From: JAVXCQ01 sp036659415
GTDB taxonomy: Bacteria; Bacillota; Negativicutes; Acidaminococcales; Acidaminococcaceae
Assembly (NCBI GenBank): GCA_036659415.1
Contig: JAVXCQ010000019.1
Coordinates: forward strand, 1-42,355
Length of the DNA: 42,355 nucleotides
Reading direction: 5' to 3'
Shown here: one piece after another, positions 1-7,741 of the stretch
Layout of the letters: every line of letters begins with the position of its first letter
Position numbering within the stretch: the first letter of the stretch is position 1
Translations under genes and position numbers: made by a program
Notes under the pieces: model-generated
What the model was told of the DNA's origin: nothing
The model's database searches: none
Seen by the model: the letters and a program-made list of their open reading frames with translations, nothing else

Positions 1-5
1 TTTTT

Positions 6-779
6 TTAGTTGAGTTCAGTGGCCACTAGCTCTGCCAATTGTTCTTCATAGCGATGGTAGTGGGCTTGGTAGTACGCAATATGTTCGTTGATTTCCGTTT
101 GCTTGGCTAGTAACTCACTAGCGTTTCGGAGGAGGGGGAGTTTATTAAACGGGAAACCTTTTTTTAAGAGGGTTAATTGCTCGCTGACAGCAGTAATGGC
201 TGCGGGCCACGTTTCTGCCTGTGCCGCCAAGGCTGTTGCGTCCAGTTCAGGCACTTTAGCTTCTTTGACGGTTTGTGTGAGCTCGCTTAAAGCTACCAAA
301 TCTTTTTTACTGTAAGCTGCTACCGCTTGCCGGAGATAGGGCGCTCCTTCCGGGTAGGCTTTGCTAGTGAGCGCCGGGTGCAAGCTCCATAATAAATCGT
401 GGTAGAGCTTGGACAGTTGTTCTTGTTGGTTCGCAGATAGTGGCGGCAGCTGTCCGTGTGCCAGCGCCAGTTTCATCAGATTGGCTTGTTCTTGCAAATT
501 AGTCAGGTAGTCTGCAAAATCGATGTCGAGAATTTTTTCGACCAAAGCTAAATCTACTACTCGTTTTTGCTCGACCAAGTCCTTTACAATTTCCAGTTTG
601 CGGCGAATACGCAGAATATCACATTGGCTCACATAGGATTGGAATTCTAGTTGCCCCAGGGTAACCATATATTCGGCTTCTAGGTTTTGGCTGTCGTGAA
701 AAATCGTTTGATCTAGTTCAAAAATTAGAGCGGCCAGCTGTTCGCGCAGGTTAGCCTGATTGGTTGTCGTTGTCGTCAT
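6..779 (-). CDS. Hypothetical protein with degenerate J-domain-like segment
   Basis: I do not recognise a named family. The 257-residue product is soluble, Leu/Ala/Glu/Gln-rich and probably mostly helical, with no signal peptide or membrane segment. Around residues 115-165 there is a segment resembling a DnaJ J-domain helix II/loop/helix III (LSKLYHDLLWSLHPAL, then AVAAYSKKDLVALSEL). The usual catalytic HPD is HPA here, so it should not stimulate DnaK in the standard way. The ORF is complete at both ends, with the stop a few bases from the window edge. The start has only a weak ribosome site; a four-codon ATG-AGT-GAA-TAA mini-ORF lies just upstream, and no in-frame start lies beyond it. It is separated from korC by a hairpin and has its own promoter, so it is probably a single gene. 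The J-domain reading is inference. Confidence 0.6.
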   Translation of the reverse strand: MTTTTTNQANLREQLAALIFELDQTIFHDSQNLEAEYMVTLGQLEFQSYVSQCDILRIRRKLEIVKDLVEQKRVVDLALVEKILDIDFADYLTNLQEQANLMKLALAHGQLPPLSANQQEQLSKLYHDLLWSLHPALTSKAYPEGAPYLRQAVAAYSKKDLVALSELTQTVKEAKVPELDATALAAQAETWPAAITAVSEQLTLLKKGFPFNKLPLLRNASELLAKQTEINEHIAYYQAHYHRYEEQLAELVATELN

Positions 780-825
780 GGCGCTTATTCACTCATTCCC
801 TTTTAGATTACTTGCTATTTTAAAT

Positions 826-854
826 ATTATAGCACGAAAACGACCGTACTTAAA
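826..854 (-). promoter_or_regulatory. Promoter of the J-like gene
   Basis: On the minus strand a perfect TATAAT (831-826) is preceded by TGC, an extended -10 element. A weak -35 (TTTAAG, 854-849) lies 17 bp further upstream. It sits 46 bp before the start codon of the J-like gene. Confidence 0.55.
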
Positions 855-866
855 AGCACTTAGAGC

Positions 867-902
867 AAAGGACGCTACCGGTAACTACCGGTAGCGTCCT
901 TT
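867..902 (-). terminator. Hairpin terminator after korC
   Basis: Two 17-base arms (867-883 and 886-902) are perfect inverted repeats starting AAAGGACGC, with only two bases between them, so the innermost pairs must open to form the loop. It lies 11 bp past the korC stop. The T-tract on the minus strand is short (TTTGCTCT), so termination may be partial. Confidence 0.7.
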
Positions 903-912
903 GTTTGTTGAC

Positions 913-1440
913 TTATTTAATTAAATCCATACCTAGGTGAATAGCCTTGGTGTTAATTTCTTCCGTGCCTTTTGGTACTCGATTAAGAACAGCCTTAATT
1001 AAAGAGGCTTCGCTCACGATACCAGTTAGTTTGACGATAGCACCGAGTGCAATAATATTGGCAAATAGTGCCTTGCCCAGTACTTCTTTAGCGGTATGCG
1101 TAATGGGTAACTCATAGACTTTACCGTTATGTGCTGGCAATTCTTTGACAAAGAGATTGTCTGTGACTAGCACGCCACTGGCGGTTAGGTCATGGGAATA
1201 TTTCGCTGCTGCTTCTTGGCTCATAGCTAAGAGCAAACCGGGTTTTGTAACTTTAGGGAAATGAATGGCTGCTTCCGAGATGATAACCTCGGATTTACTG
1301 GCGCCGCCACGGGCTTCAGGTCCGTAGGATTGGGATTGAATTGCCAGTTTACCGTCTAGGAGTGCGGCTTCCGCCAAAATAATACCGGCCAAAATCAAGC
1401 CCTGTCCACCGGTTCCGGATAAACGCAGTTCTTGTTTCAT
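913..1440 (-). CDS. korC: 2-oxoglutarate:ferredoxin oxidoreductase, gamma subunit
   Basis: This 175-residue protein is the gamma subunit of a four-subunit 2-oxoacid:ferredoxin oxidoreductase, the enzyme that interconverts 2-oxoglutarate plus CoA and succinyl-CoA plus CO2 with ferredoxin in the cytoplasm. The N-terminus has the family hallmark GTGGQGLILAG, followed by SQSYGPEARGG near residue 40. Length is typical of KorC/PorG. It is the last gene of the operon: its ATG is two bases after the korB stop and its GGAGG ribosome site lies inside the end of korB, so translation is probably coupled. The 2-oxoglutarate assignment comes from the D-A-B-C gene order and the alpha subunit. Branched-chain oxoacid specificity (Vor) cannot be excluded by eye. 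Confidence 0.88.
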   Translation of the reverse strand: MKQELRLSGTGGQGLILAGIILAEAALLDGKLAIQSQSYGPEARGGASKSEVIISEAAIHFPKVTKPGLLLAMSQEAAAKYSHDLTASGVLVTDNLFVKELPAHNGKVYELPITHTAKEVLGKALFANIIALGAIVKLTGIVSEASLIKAVLNRVPKGTEEINTKAIHLGMDLIK

Positions 1441-1442
1441 AA

Positions 1443-2270
1443 TTATTTACCTCCCTGTGCGACAGCAATCAATTCGTCGTAGGCTTCTGTATATTCTTTG
1501 ACGCCTTCTGCTTGATAGAGTACGCCAATGGGGAATTTGCCCACTTTTTGCTCCGCTGTCATTTTTTCGTAAGCGACGAGAGGTACAGCATGGTCACGTT
1601 GCCATTTCATCATATCAGCAGGACCGCCCATTTTATTTTGACGACCGAAGGAAATCGGACAAGCGGTAATTGCTTCAATTAAGCTAAAGCCCTTGTGCTC
1701 AATACCCTTAGCGATTAGGTCAGCTAGCATGGGAGCGTGGAAGGTTGTGGCCCGAGCTACAAAAGTGGCGCCGGCTGCTTTGACCAGCTCAGTAACGTCA
1801 AAGTCGCGTTCAATGGTAGCATAAGGAGCAGTGGTGGCTTTGGAGCCTAGTGGGGTCAGTGGGGAATATTGACCACCGGTCATACCGTAGATACTATTAT
1901 TGTACAGCACCACGGTGAGATTAATGTTACGGCGAGCAGCGTGAATGAGATGATTACCGCCGATGGCTGTAGCATCGCCGTCACCGGTAATGACGATTAC
2001 TTCTAGACTGGGGTCTGCCAGTTTGACGCCGGTAGCCACAGGTAGCGCACGACCATGTGCTGAATGGACGGTGTTAAAGTCCAAATAGCCGGAAGCACGG
2101 CTAGAACAGCCAATACCGGAAATTACAGCTACATTATCTTTTGGTAAGTCTAATTTGGCAATTGCTTTGACGATACTGCTGGTCACTACGCCGTTGCCAC
2201 AACCGGGACACCAAATGTGAGGCAAGCGACCCGGACGAAAATATTTATCAATCATTTCTTCCATACTCAT
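1443..2270 (-). CDS. korB: 2-oxoglutarate:ferredoxin oxidoreductase, beta (TPP) subunit
   Basis: The 275-residue beta subunit carries the thiamine pyrophosphate site. The early IWCPGCGNG motif holds two of the Cys residues typical of the family's cluster-binding site. The TPP motif runs from GDGDATAIGG to NNSIYGMTGGQYSP around residues 96-137, followed by TPLGSKATTAPYG-type sequence. Length matches KorB. It sits between korA and korC on the minus strand, with a 13-bp gap to korA that contains a GAGGA ribosome site. It is a catalytic core subunit together with KorA, and is expected to pass electrons to the small ferredoxin KorD. Confidence 0.92.
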   Translation of the reverse strand: MSMEEMIDKYFRPGRLPHIWCPGCGNGVVTSSIVKAIAKLDLPKDNVAVISGIGCSSRASGYLDFNTVHSAHGRALPVATGVKLADPSLEVIVITGDGDATAIGGNHLIHAARRNINLTVVLYNNSIYGMTGGQYSPLTPLGSKATTAPYATIERDFDVTELVKAAGATFVARATTFHAPMLADLIAKGIEHKGFSLIEAITACPISFGRQNKMGGPADMMKWQRDHAVPLVAYEKMTAEQKVGKFPIGVLYQAEGVKEYTEAYDELIAVAQGGK

Positions 2271-2283
2271 AAGAAAATCCTCC

Positions 2284-3420
2284 TCATTTGAATGCTTTTT
2301 TTACTTCCGCTAACAATTCTTCCGGAGTGGCTGGCTCGTTGTTATATTTACCATAGAAAGTTACCGGGATTTTGCCGGCAACCACACGTTCTACCTCTTC
2401 TACATATTGACCGTAGTTAAGTTCGTGTACTAAAATGTGTTTAACTTTGCTGGCCAAAGCTTGGATTTGTTTGGTAGCAAAAGGCCAAATGGTGATGGGA
2501 CGTACTAAACCAACTTTGAGCCCCTCGGCACGGGCTAAGTCCACAGCTTCATAAGCAGCTCTGGCAGCACCACCGTAGGCAACGATGGCATACTGGGCAT
2601 CGTCCATTTGGTAGTTTTCCACTTCCACAATATCGTCTAGATTATTAAAAAGTTTATCATGTTGGCGATTGGTAGCGGCTACTGTAGCGGCCGGCGTACC
2701 TTTGGGGAAGCCAGTTTCGTCATGTACTAGCCCCGTTACGTGCCAACGGTACCCACTGCCAAAAGGTGGCATTGGTGGTACTAGGGACTCATCTGTAGCA
2801 TAGGCTTTAAAGTCAGCTGGTGCACAGGTTGGCAATTTGCGCTCCGCTTGAGGTATTTCATCGTAGTTATCCGGCAATTCGATTTTTTCCCGCATATGAC
2901 CGATTACTTCGTCCATGAGGAGAATAACAGGTACACGGTATTTTTCGCTTAAGGCATAAGCACGCAAGGTTAAGTCAAAACATTCAGGTACACTACCAGG
3001 TGTCAAAGCGATGAGCCAATGGTCACCGTGAGTACCCCAGCGTGCTTGCATTACATCACCCTGAGAAGGGGAGGTAGGTTGTCCTGTAGACGGACCAACA
3101 CGTTGTACGTTGACAATGACAAGAGGTACCTCGGCAGCACAAGCATAGCCGATTAATTCTTGCTTTAAGGAAAAGCCAGGTCCGCTAGTTGCAGTCATAA
3201 CTTTTTTACCAGTGAGCGAAGCACCGATAATAGCACCCATACTGGCTATTTCGTCTTCCATTTGAATAAATTTGCCGCCAACTAAGGGCAATCTTTCCGC
3301 TAAAGTTTCGGCAACTTCGGTCGAAGGGGTGATGGGGTAACCACCGAAGAATTTACAACCGGCGGCAATGGCGCCTTCAACTACAGCTTGATTGCCTTGT
3401 AACAGAAGTATTTTAGACAT
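2284..3420 (-). CDS. korA: 2-oxoglutarate:ferredoxin oxidoreductase, alpha subunit
   Basis: The 378-residue alpha subunit contains the pyrimidine-binding domain (GNQAVVEGAIAAGCKFFGGYPITPSTE at the N-terminus), the MEDEIASMGAIIGASLTGKK segment, and the TSGPGFSLKQE loop that contacts TPP. The mid-section has FGSGYRWHVTGLVHDETGFP, which I associate with KorA rather than with pyruvate enzymes. The C-terminal third is the transketolase C-like domain (VRPITIWPF, HELNYGQ). Length is normal for KorA. It follows the ferredoxin-like korD by 17 bp with a GGAGTG ribosome site, and is followed by korB and korC as one transcription unit. The likely role is supplying or consuming succinyl-CoA and reduced ferredoxin in an anaerobe. 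Confidence 0.9.
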   Translation of the reverse strand: MSKILLLQGNQAVVEGAIAAGCKFFGGYPITPSTEVAETLAERLPLVGGKFIQMEDEIASMGAIIGASLTGKKVMTATSGPGFSLKQELIGYACAAEVPLVIVNVQRVGPSTGQPTSPSQGDVMQARWGTHGDHWLIALTPGSVPECFDLTLRAYALSEKYRVPVILLMDEVIGHMREKIELPDNYDEIPQAERKLPTCAPADFKAYATDESLVPPMPPFGSGYRWHVTGLVHDETGFPKGTPAATVAATNRQHDKLFNNLDDIVEVENYQMDDAQYAIVAYGGAARAAYEAVDLARAEGLKVGLVRPITIWPFATKQIQALASKVKHILVHELNYGQYVEEVERVVAGKIPVTFYGKYNNEPATPEELLAEVKKAFK

Positions 3421-3437
3421 TAAGCTTCACTCCTTTA

Positions 3438-3620
3438 TCATTTTTCCACAAAAATTGCATAATCGGGGCAACGAGTTTCACACTGACCACATTGGATACA
3501 GTCTTTTTCGTTAACAATTTCTACTTTTTCTATTTCGCTGAGAGCCAAAACTTTCTTTGGACAGAAAGCAACACAGATACCGCAGCCTTTGCAACGTTTC
3601 GTAATGATTTTGAGACTCAT
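3438..3620 (-). CDS. korD: Ferredoxin-like delta subunit of Kor
   Basis: A 60-residue 2[4Fe-4S] ferredoxin. Both cluster motifs are intact: CKGCGICVAFCPK near the N-terminus and CIQCGQCETRCPD near the C-terminus. The open frame extends upstream to 3689, but the internal ATG at 3620 is the better start: GGAGG stands seven bases before it and the first cluster then begins at residue 10, as in other KorD proteins. It is the first gene of korDABC, with promoter elements just upstream. It is expected to carry electrons between the KorAB active site and external ferredoxin. Confidence 0.92.
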   Translation of the reverse strand: MSLKIITKRCKGCGICVAFCPKKVLALSEIEKVEIVNEKDCIQCGQCETRCPDYAIFVEK

Positions 3621-3703
3621 AGGACGACCTCCTTTGTAGAATTTATCTTGTTGAAACCTAAGGTAAAACTTAAAGCTAGTGGAGAACAAAAGATTCTCAC
3701 CTC

Positions 3704-3737
3704 ATTATACCCCAAAAGATTAGGGCTCGAAAGCCCT
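3704..3737 (-). promoter_or_regulatory. kor promoter -10 with upstream inverted repeat
   Basis: A perfect TATAAT on the minus strand (3709-3704) precedes korD. No good -35 is visible at the right spacing. Just upstream, where a -35 would sit, is an inverted repeat AGGGCT-CGAA-AGCCCT (3722-3737). Its position overlapping the promoter and beside a TetR-family gene makes it a candidate operator, but this is inference. Confidence 0.5.
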
Positions 3738-3785
3738 TGTTGATAAAATACTTCTTAACGCAGTGCCAAAAACAATTCTTAATGG

Positions 3786-3791
3786 TATAAT
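3786..3791 (+). promoter_or_regulatory. Promoter -10 of the TetR-family gene
   Basis: A perfect TATAAT lies 23 bp before the ATG of the regulator. The best -35 at 16 bp (TGCCAA) is poor. A strong AAGGAGG ribosome site (3801-3807) follows. The promoter is back to back with that of korDABC, about 76 bp apart. Confidence 0.5.
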
Positions 3792-3814
3792 GGAAAAAAC
3801 AAGGAGGAAGACCT

Positions 3815-4486
3815 ATGCTAGAAATCGACAAATCATTACCTAAAGCTGAAAGAATTCTTTTGGCGGCGGAAGATGTTTTTTCCCGTAAGGGTTATGTGCA
3901 GTCAACCTTGGACGAAATTATTAAGCTGGCTGACACTGGTAAAGGCACAGTCTATAAGTATTTTCAAAGTAAGGATAATCTGTTTTATGTTCTCATCAAG
4001 CGCAAAAACGAAGGCTTTGTTGCTGCGCTACAAAAGATTATTCTGACTGAGGGGACCATTCACCAAAAATTGGCCGCCTATTTGGAAACCATGATTATTT
4101 TCTTTACTGCCAACAGCACCTTGTGGCAAATTCTTTTTTACGAAAGAACTGGCGGCAGTCGTGGTTGGCATATGGTTAAAGATGAGGAAGGAAAACCAAA
4201 CATTGTTGTGTCTTGGGGTGCTCAGCCTAGCGAGGAAGAGGCTGAACAAACACAACGTTATTTTGAAATTATTTTTTCCAGTATTAGCTTACTAGAACAA
4301 TTACTGGATGAAGGCGTAGCCCAAGGCATTATTAAAGGTGATCGCAAGATGAGTATTCCCGCCGGCAATCTCTACGGCGGCCTAGCGATGACGATGTTTC
4401 ACGGCAAAGAAGAACAGGAAGAAGACCCCTGTGCTTTGGCTCAGCTTATCACGGATCGCTTTTTGTATGGACACGCCAAAGTTTAA
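3815..4486 (+). CDS. TetR/AcrR-family transcriptional regulator
   Basis: A 223-residue DNA-binding regulator. Residues 10-55 form the TetR helix-turn-helix domain: AERILLAAEDVFSRKGYVQSTLDEI then ADTGKGTVYKYFQSKDNLFYVL, which closely follows the family pattern (GTxYxYFxSKxxL). The remaining 165 residues are the helical ligand-binding and dimerisation domain, whose ligand cannot be read from sequence. The gene is divergent from korDABC with 125-195 bp between them, an arrangement common when a TetR protein controls its neighbour and itself. The target and inducer (perhaps an acyl-CoA or oxoacid) are inference. AAGGAGG precedes the ATG at good spacing. Confidence 0.88.
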   Translation: MLEIDKSLPKAERILLAAEDVFSRKGYVQSTLDEIIKLADTGKGTVYKYFQSKDNLFYVLIKRKNEGFVAALQKIILTEGTIHQKLAAYLETMIIFFTANSTLWQILFYERTGGSRGWHMVKDEEGKPNIVVSWGAQPSEEEAEQTQRYFEIIFSSISLLEQLLDEGVAQGIIKGDRKMSIPAGNLYGGLAMTMFHGKEEQEEDPCALAQLITDRFLYGHAKV

Positions 4487-4489
4487 ACG

Positions 4490-4559
4490 ACAAAACAAAA
4501 CGGCTGTTACCGACCTAGGTGTTAGAACCTAGCGTCTGGTAACAGCCGTTTTGTTTTGT
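4490..4559. terminator. Large bidirectional terminator between tetR and metQ
   Basis: Perfect 22-base arms (4490-4511 and 4538-4559) begin ACAAAACAAAACGGCTG and end in the mirrored T-rich tract, so the hairpin can terminate both converging genes. The 26-base loop holds a second small stem (CTAGGT / ACCTAG). Confidence 0.88.
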
Positions 4560-4564
4560 TTTAT

Positions 4565-5389
4565 TTATTTCCAGCCGATAATGACTGAACCTTGGAAGTG
4601 GTCGGCTACATATTTTTCGATTTCTGGTGATTGGTAGATTTTTTTCAATTGGGCGATGCGTGGGTCGTTTTTATTTTTGTCCTTGGTGACGAAGATGCAC
4701 ACATAGGGTGACTCCGGCGATTCGATAAACAGCGAGTCCTGCACCGGATTGAGCTTAGCATTCAGAGCATAGTTGGCATTAATGACTGCAAAATCAACGT
4801 CCGCCAAACTCCGGGGAACGGTAGCCGCATCTAGTTCCTCAAATTTGTAGTTATGAGGATTAGCGGTAATATCCGCTACCGCAGTAGTCACGTTTTTAGG
4901 ATCTTTGACCGTAATGAGTCCCTGTTGGGCTAGGAGTAATAGGGCACGACCGCCATTGGACGGGTCATTGGGAATAGCCACGGTGGCACCGTCAGGCAGG
5001 GCTTCACCCTTTTTGATTTTTTGGGAGTAACCGGCCATCGGGAAAGTTACTGTTTTGAAGCAATCGACTAAATCGAATTTAGGGTCTTTTTTATTGGTGG
5101 CATTTAGGTAAGGACGATGTTGCATACTGTTGGCAAAAAGTTCTTCTTGAAACAAGGCTACGTTAGGCGTCACAAAATCTGTAAATTCCACGACTTCGAT
5201 TTTGAGGTTTTGCTTAGCAGCCAGCGCTTTGACTTGTTCTAGGATTTCGGCATGAGGGCCAGCGGTAACACCAATTTTAATCGGAGCAGTTTTGTCAGTG
5301 GTAGCTTTGGCTGGTTCGCCACCGCAACCGACGAGGAGGGTCAAAGTTAGTAGTGAAGCGGCCAGTAAGGCCAAGGTTGACTTTTTCAT
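4565..5389 (-). CDS. metQ: Methionine ABC transporter substrate-binding lipoprotein
   Basis: A 274-residue NlpA/MetQ-family lipoprotein that would bind methionine outside the inner membrane and deliver it to MetNI. The N-terminus is a lipoprotein signal: KK, a long Leu/Ala/Thr hydrophobic stretch, and a lipobox LLVGC with Cys at residue 22. The mature part shows family features: VTAGPHAEILEQVK, FTDFVTPNVAL, ELFANSMQHRPYLN and AIPNDPSNGGRALLLL. Length matches MetQ. It is the last gene of metNIQ, 20 bp after metI, and shares its SAM riboswitch control. D- or L-methionine or a related compound is the likely ligand; the family also includes a few other amino-acid binders. Confidence 0.93.
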   Translation of the reverse strand: MKKSTLALLAASLLTLTLLVGCGGEPAKATTDKTAPIKIGVTAGPHAEILEQVKALAAKQNLKIEVVEFTDFVTPNVALFQEELFANSMQHRPYLNATNKKDPKFDLVDCFKTVTFPMAGYSQKIKKGEALPDGATVAIPNDPSNGGRALLLLAQQGLITVKDPKNVTTAVADITANPHNYKFEELDAATVPRSLADVDFAVINANYALNAKLNPVQDSLFIESPESPYVCIFVTKDKNKNDPRIAQLKKIYQSPEIEKYVADHFQGSVIIGWK

Positions 5390-5409
5390 AAGAGCAGGAC
5401 TCCTTACGT

Positions 5410-6069
5410 TTATAGTTTAGTTTTATTTAGCTTGTGAGAAATGAAGTCACCGATGGATTGCACGATTTGTACTTGCGCAATGAGGACGATGACCGTAGCA
5501 ATCATAATGTCCATGCGGAACCTTTGGTAGCCGTAGCGAATAGCTAGGTCACCTAGACCACCGCCACCCAAAGCACCGGCCATGGCTGAGTAACCAATAA
5601 GGCTGATAACAGCTAGTGTTATTCCTAGCACGATGGAGTGCATGGCTTCAGGGAGTAAGACCTTCATAATGATTTGCATAGGGCTAGCACCCATGGCTTG
5701 AGAAGCTTCAATGACCCCGTGGTCAATTTCCAGTAGCGAGGACTCAATGATTCTCGCAATAAACGGCGCTGCCGAAATGGTTAACGGCACAATGGCGGCC
5801 GTAGTACCAATGGACGAACCAACAATCATGCGGGTCAGTGGAATAATCGCCACCATGAGGATAATAAAAGGTGTAGAACGGGCAGCATTGACAATAGCGC
5901 CTAAGACACTATTAATAGCTGTGTTTTCTTTAATATGGCCTTTACCCGTGATGGTCAAAATCACACCTAGCGGTAAACCCACTAGAGTGGCAATTAGGGT
6001 AGAGGCCGCCACCATATAGCAAGTCTCCCAAAAAGATTTAATTAATAAGCCGATAATTTCAGGCGACAT
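5410..6069 (-). CDS. metI: Methionine ABC transporter permease
   Basis: A 219-residue inner-membrane permease with five predicted hydrophobic segments, as in MetI. The cytoplasmic EAA loop that docks with the ATPase is clear: EASQAMGASPMQIIMKVLLP around residues 140-160. The ARSTPFIILM and GALGGGGLGDLAIRYGY motifs are typical of the family. The start codon lies inside the end of metN (11-bp overlap), with GAGGTGATC as ribosome site, so the two are translationally coupled. It forms the channel of the MetNIQ importer. Confidence 0.94.
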   Translation of the reverse strand: MSPEIIGLLIKSFWETCYMVAASTLIATLVGLPLGVILTITGKGHIKENTAINSVLGAIVNAARSTPFIILMVAIIPLTRMIVGSSIGTTAAIVPLTISAAPFIARIIESSLLEIDHGVIEASQAMGASPMQIIMKVLLPEAMHSIVLGITLAVISLIGYSAMAGALGGGGLGDLAIRYGYQRFRMDIMIATVIVLIAQVQIVQSIGDFISHKLNKTKL

Positions 6070-7096
6070 AGCCGATCACCTCGATTTTTAGATTGCGTGC
6101 GTGAAGATACTCTAGGGCTGCTTTCGTGGAAACACTGTTGCCATACAGCTCAATGAGTAACGTTCCGTAAGGCGTATCTTTGATACTGTCGATGTTGCCG
6201 TAAAGAATACTCACGTCTACATCAAACTTTTTGACCAAGCTGGAAATTAGTGGTTCGCCAGCCGAGTTGCCGATAAAGGACAAACGGACAATGAGCTTGC
6301 TGCCATCAGTATAGGTTTGGCTCAAAGGAACGTTTTTGAGTAGTGCCGGTAGCTCTGTATTATTTACACTCTTAATGAAGTCTTTGGTGGTGGGTGTTTG
6401 CGGACTGGTGAATAGGTCAAACATGGAACCCTCTTCAATAATTTCTCCGTTTTCAATTACGGCCACACGGTCGCAAATTTCTTTTACCACTTCCATTTGG
6501 TGTGTAATCATGACAATCGTTAAATTCATGCGCTTGTTAATATCCTTGAGCAGATCCAAAATGGACTTGGTCGTTTGAGGGTCGAGAGCGGAGGTCGCTT
6601 CATCACACAGGAGTACTTTGGGGTCACTGGCCAGCGCACGGGCAATGCCCACTCGCTGTTTTTGACCACCGGATAGCTGGGAAGGGTAATGCTTGCAGCG
6701 ATCTTCCAGTCCGACTAATTCCAGTAGCGGTTCTACCTTGGCTTTAATAGTAGCTTTGCTTAACCCCTGAATTTCTAGAGGAAAAGCGATATTATCATAG
6801 ACTGTTCGTGAAGCCAGCAAATTAAAGTGCTGAAAAATCATACCGATATGTTGACGGGCTTGACGCAATTCGGTATTACTCATGGCCGTTAATTCTTTGC
6901 CATCGACGATGACTTGCCCAGAGGTAGGGGTTTCTAACATATTGATACAACGAATGAGGGTGCTTTTACCGGCACCGCTTTGTCCAATCACGCCAAAAAT
7001 TTCTCCTGCGTTTACGTGCAAAGTGGTTTTGCGCAGGGCGTGAATATCACCGTGCTTACTCTGATAGGTTTTTTCTACTGCTCGTAGTTCAATCAT
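6059..7096 (-). CDS. metN: Methionine ABC transporter ATP-binding protein
   Basis: A 345-residue ATPase that powers methionine uptake. It has Walker A (GQSGAGKST, about residues 38-46), signature (LSGGQKQRVGIARAL), Walker B (VLLCDEATSALD) and the H-loop (MITHQ). After about residue 265 comes the C-terminal NIL regulatory domain, which in MetN binds methionine and inhibits transport when internal methionine is high. It is the first gene of the operon. The 5' leader holds a SAM-I riboswitch and terminator, so expression should fall when S-adenosylmethionine is plentiful. All key residues are present. Confidence 0.95.
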   Translation of the reverse strand: MIELRAVEKTYQSKHGDIHALRKTTLHVNAGEIFGVIGQSGAGKSTLIRCINMLETPTSGQVIVDGKELTAMSNTELRQARQHIGMIFQHFNLLASRTVYDNIAFPLEIQGLSKATIKAKVEPLLELVGLEDRCKHYPSQLSGGQKQRVGIARALASDPKVLLCDEATSALDPQTTKSILDLLKDINKRMNLTIVMITHQMEVVKEICDRVAVIENGEIIEEGSMFDLFTSPQTPTTKDFIKSVNNTELPALLKNVPLSQTYTDGSKLIVRLSFIGNSAGEPLISSLVKKFDVDVSILYGNIDSIKDTPYGTLLIELYGNSVSTKAALEYLHARNLKIEVIGYVA

Positions 7097-7125
7097 GCTG
7101 TGCCTTCTTTCTTCCCGAATATACT

Positions 7126-7153
7126 AAAAAAGCCTCTTCATTAATGAAGAGGC
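7126..7153 (-). terminator. Riboswitch-controlled terminator before metN
   Basis: On the minus strand a perfect 22-base palindrome (7153-7132, GCCTCTTCATT and its mirror) is followed by six T (7131-7126). It lies about 30 bp before the metN start. Its CTTCAT arm is complementary to the ATGAAG at the 3' side of riboswitch helix P1, giving a competing antiterminator. Confidence 0.9.
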
Positions 7154-7164
7154 ACTATAAACTA

Positions 7165-7292
7165 GGTTTAAGTACTACTTCATCTCTCAGGATTGCTTCC
7201 TGGTGGATTTAGCACCGTTCACAGTTGTGATGGTTGCCGTAGCGTCATGGGGCCATTCCCTCAACTACTCTCGATGAATACTTATGAAGTTG
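7165..7292 (-). ncRNA. SAM-I (S-box) riboswitch
   Basis: Read on the minus strand the segment has the S-box core in order: ATCGAGAG, GAGGGAATGGCCCCATGA, CGGCAACC, GGTGCTAAATCC and GAGAGATGAAG. P1 can form between TTCATC (7278-7273) and GATGAA (7184-7179). It lies between a near-consensus promoter and an intrinsic terminator, in front of a methionine importer. In this class SAM binding stabilises P1, frees the terminator and switches the genes off. Confidence 0.95.
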
Positions 7293-7301
7293 TTATACAA
7301 A

Positions 7302-7330
7302 ATAATATAGGTATTTATTTTATTTGTCAA
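7302..7330 (-). promoter_or_regulatory. metNIQ promoter
   Basis: On the minus strand a perfect -35 TTGACA (7330-7325) is followed after exactly 17 bp by TATTAT (7307-7302). The transcript would start near 7295, just before the riboswitch. The rest of the 318-bp gap between metN and yerC holds the riboswitch and terminator, and on the plus strand a weak possible yerC promoter (TTGCAA 7348-7353, TTAAAG 7371-7376). Confidence 0.85.
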
Positions 7331-7414
7331 CAAAAATTAAAAAAATCTTGCAATTTCACAAGATAAAGTGTTAAAGTAAGAAGCAGGACAAACTATGTTC
7401 ATGGAGGCAACCGT

Positions 7415-7720
7415 ATGTCATTGAGAAATAAATTACAAGATGGTTTAACCGACCAATTATTTAAAGCCGTGCGTTCCCTACAAACCGAAGAGGAATGTTA
7501 CCAATTTTTTGAGGATATTTGCACCGTTAGCGAAATCAAAGCCATGGCTCAGCGCTTGGAAGTGGCACGGATGTTAGACGAAGGCTGTATCTATGATGCT
7601 ATCGTTGAAAAAACCGGCGCTAGTACGGCAACGATTTCTCGCGTTAAACGGTGTTTGATTTATGGTGCCGATGGTTATAATAACGTTTTGGCAACTTTGA
7701 AACAAGGTGATAAAAAATAA
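7415..7720 (+). CDS. YerC/YecD family TrpR-like DNA-binding protein
   Basis: This 101-residue protein belongs to the TrpR-superfamily group called YerC/YecD in Firmicutes. The family pattern is visible across its whole length: the helical start (LFKAVRSLQTEEECYQFFEDICT), then EIKAMAQRLEVARML, and a helix-turn-helix (YDAIVEKTGASTATISRVKRCL). Members are small helical DNA-binding proteins with poorly defined targets; an effector is not evident here. An ATG with GGAGG nine bases upstream sets the start. It is followed 21 bp later by a DMT transporter, so the two may be co-transcribed and the regulator might sense or control the exporter. That link is inference. Confidence 0.85.
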   Translation: MSLRNKLQDGLTDQLFKAVRSLQTEEECYQFFEDICTVSEIKAMAQRLEVARMLDEGCIYDAIVEKTGASTATISRVKRCLIYGADGYNNVLATLKQGDKK

Positions 7721-7741
7721 ACGTCGACTAGGGGGTGCGCC

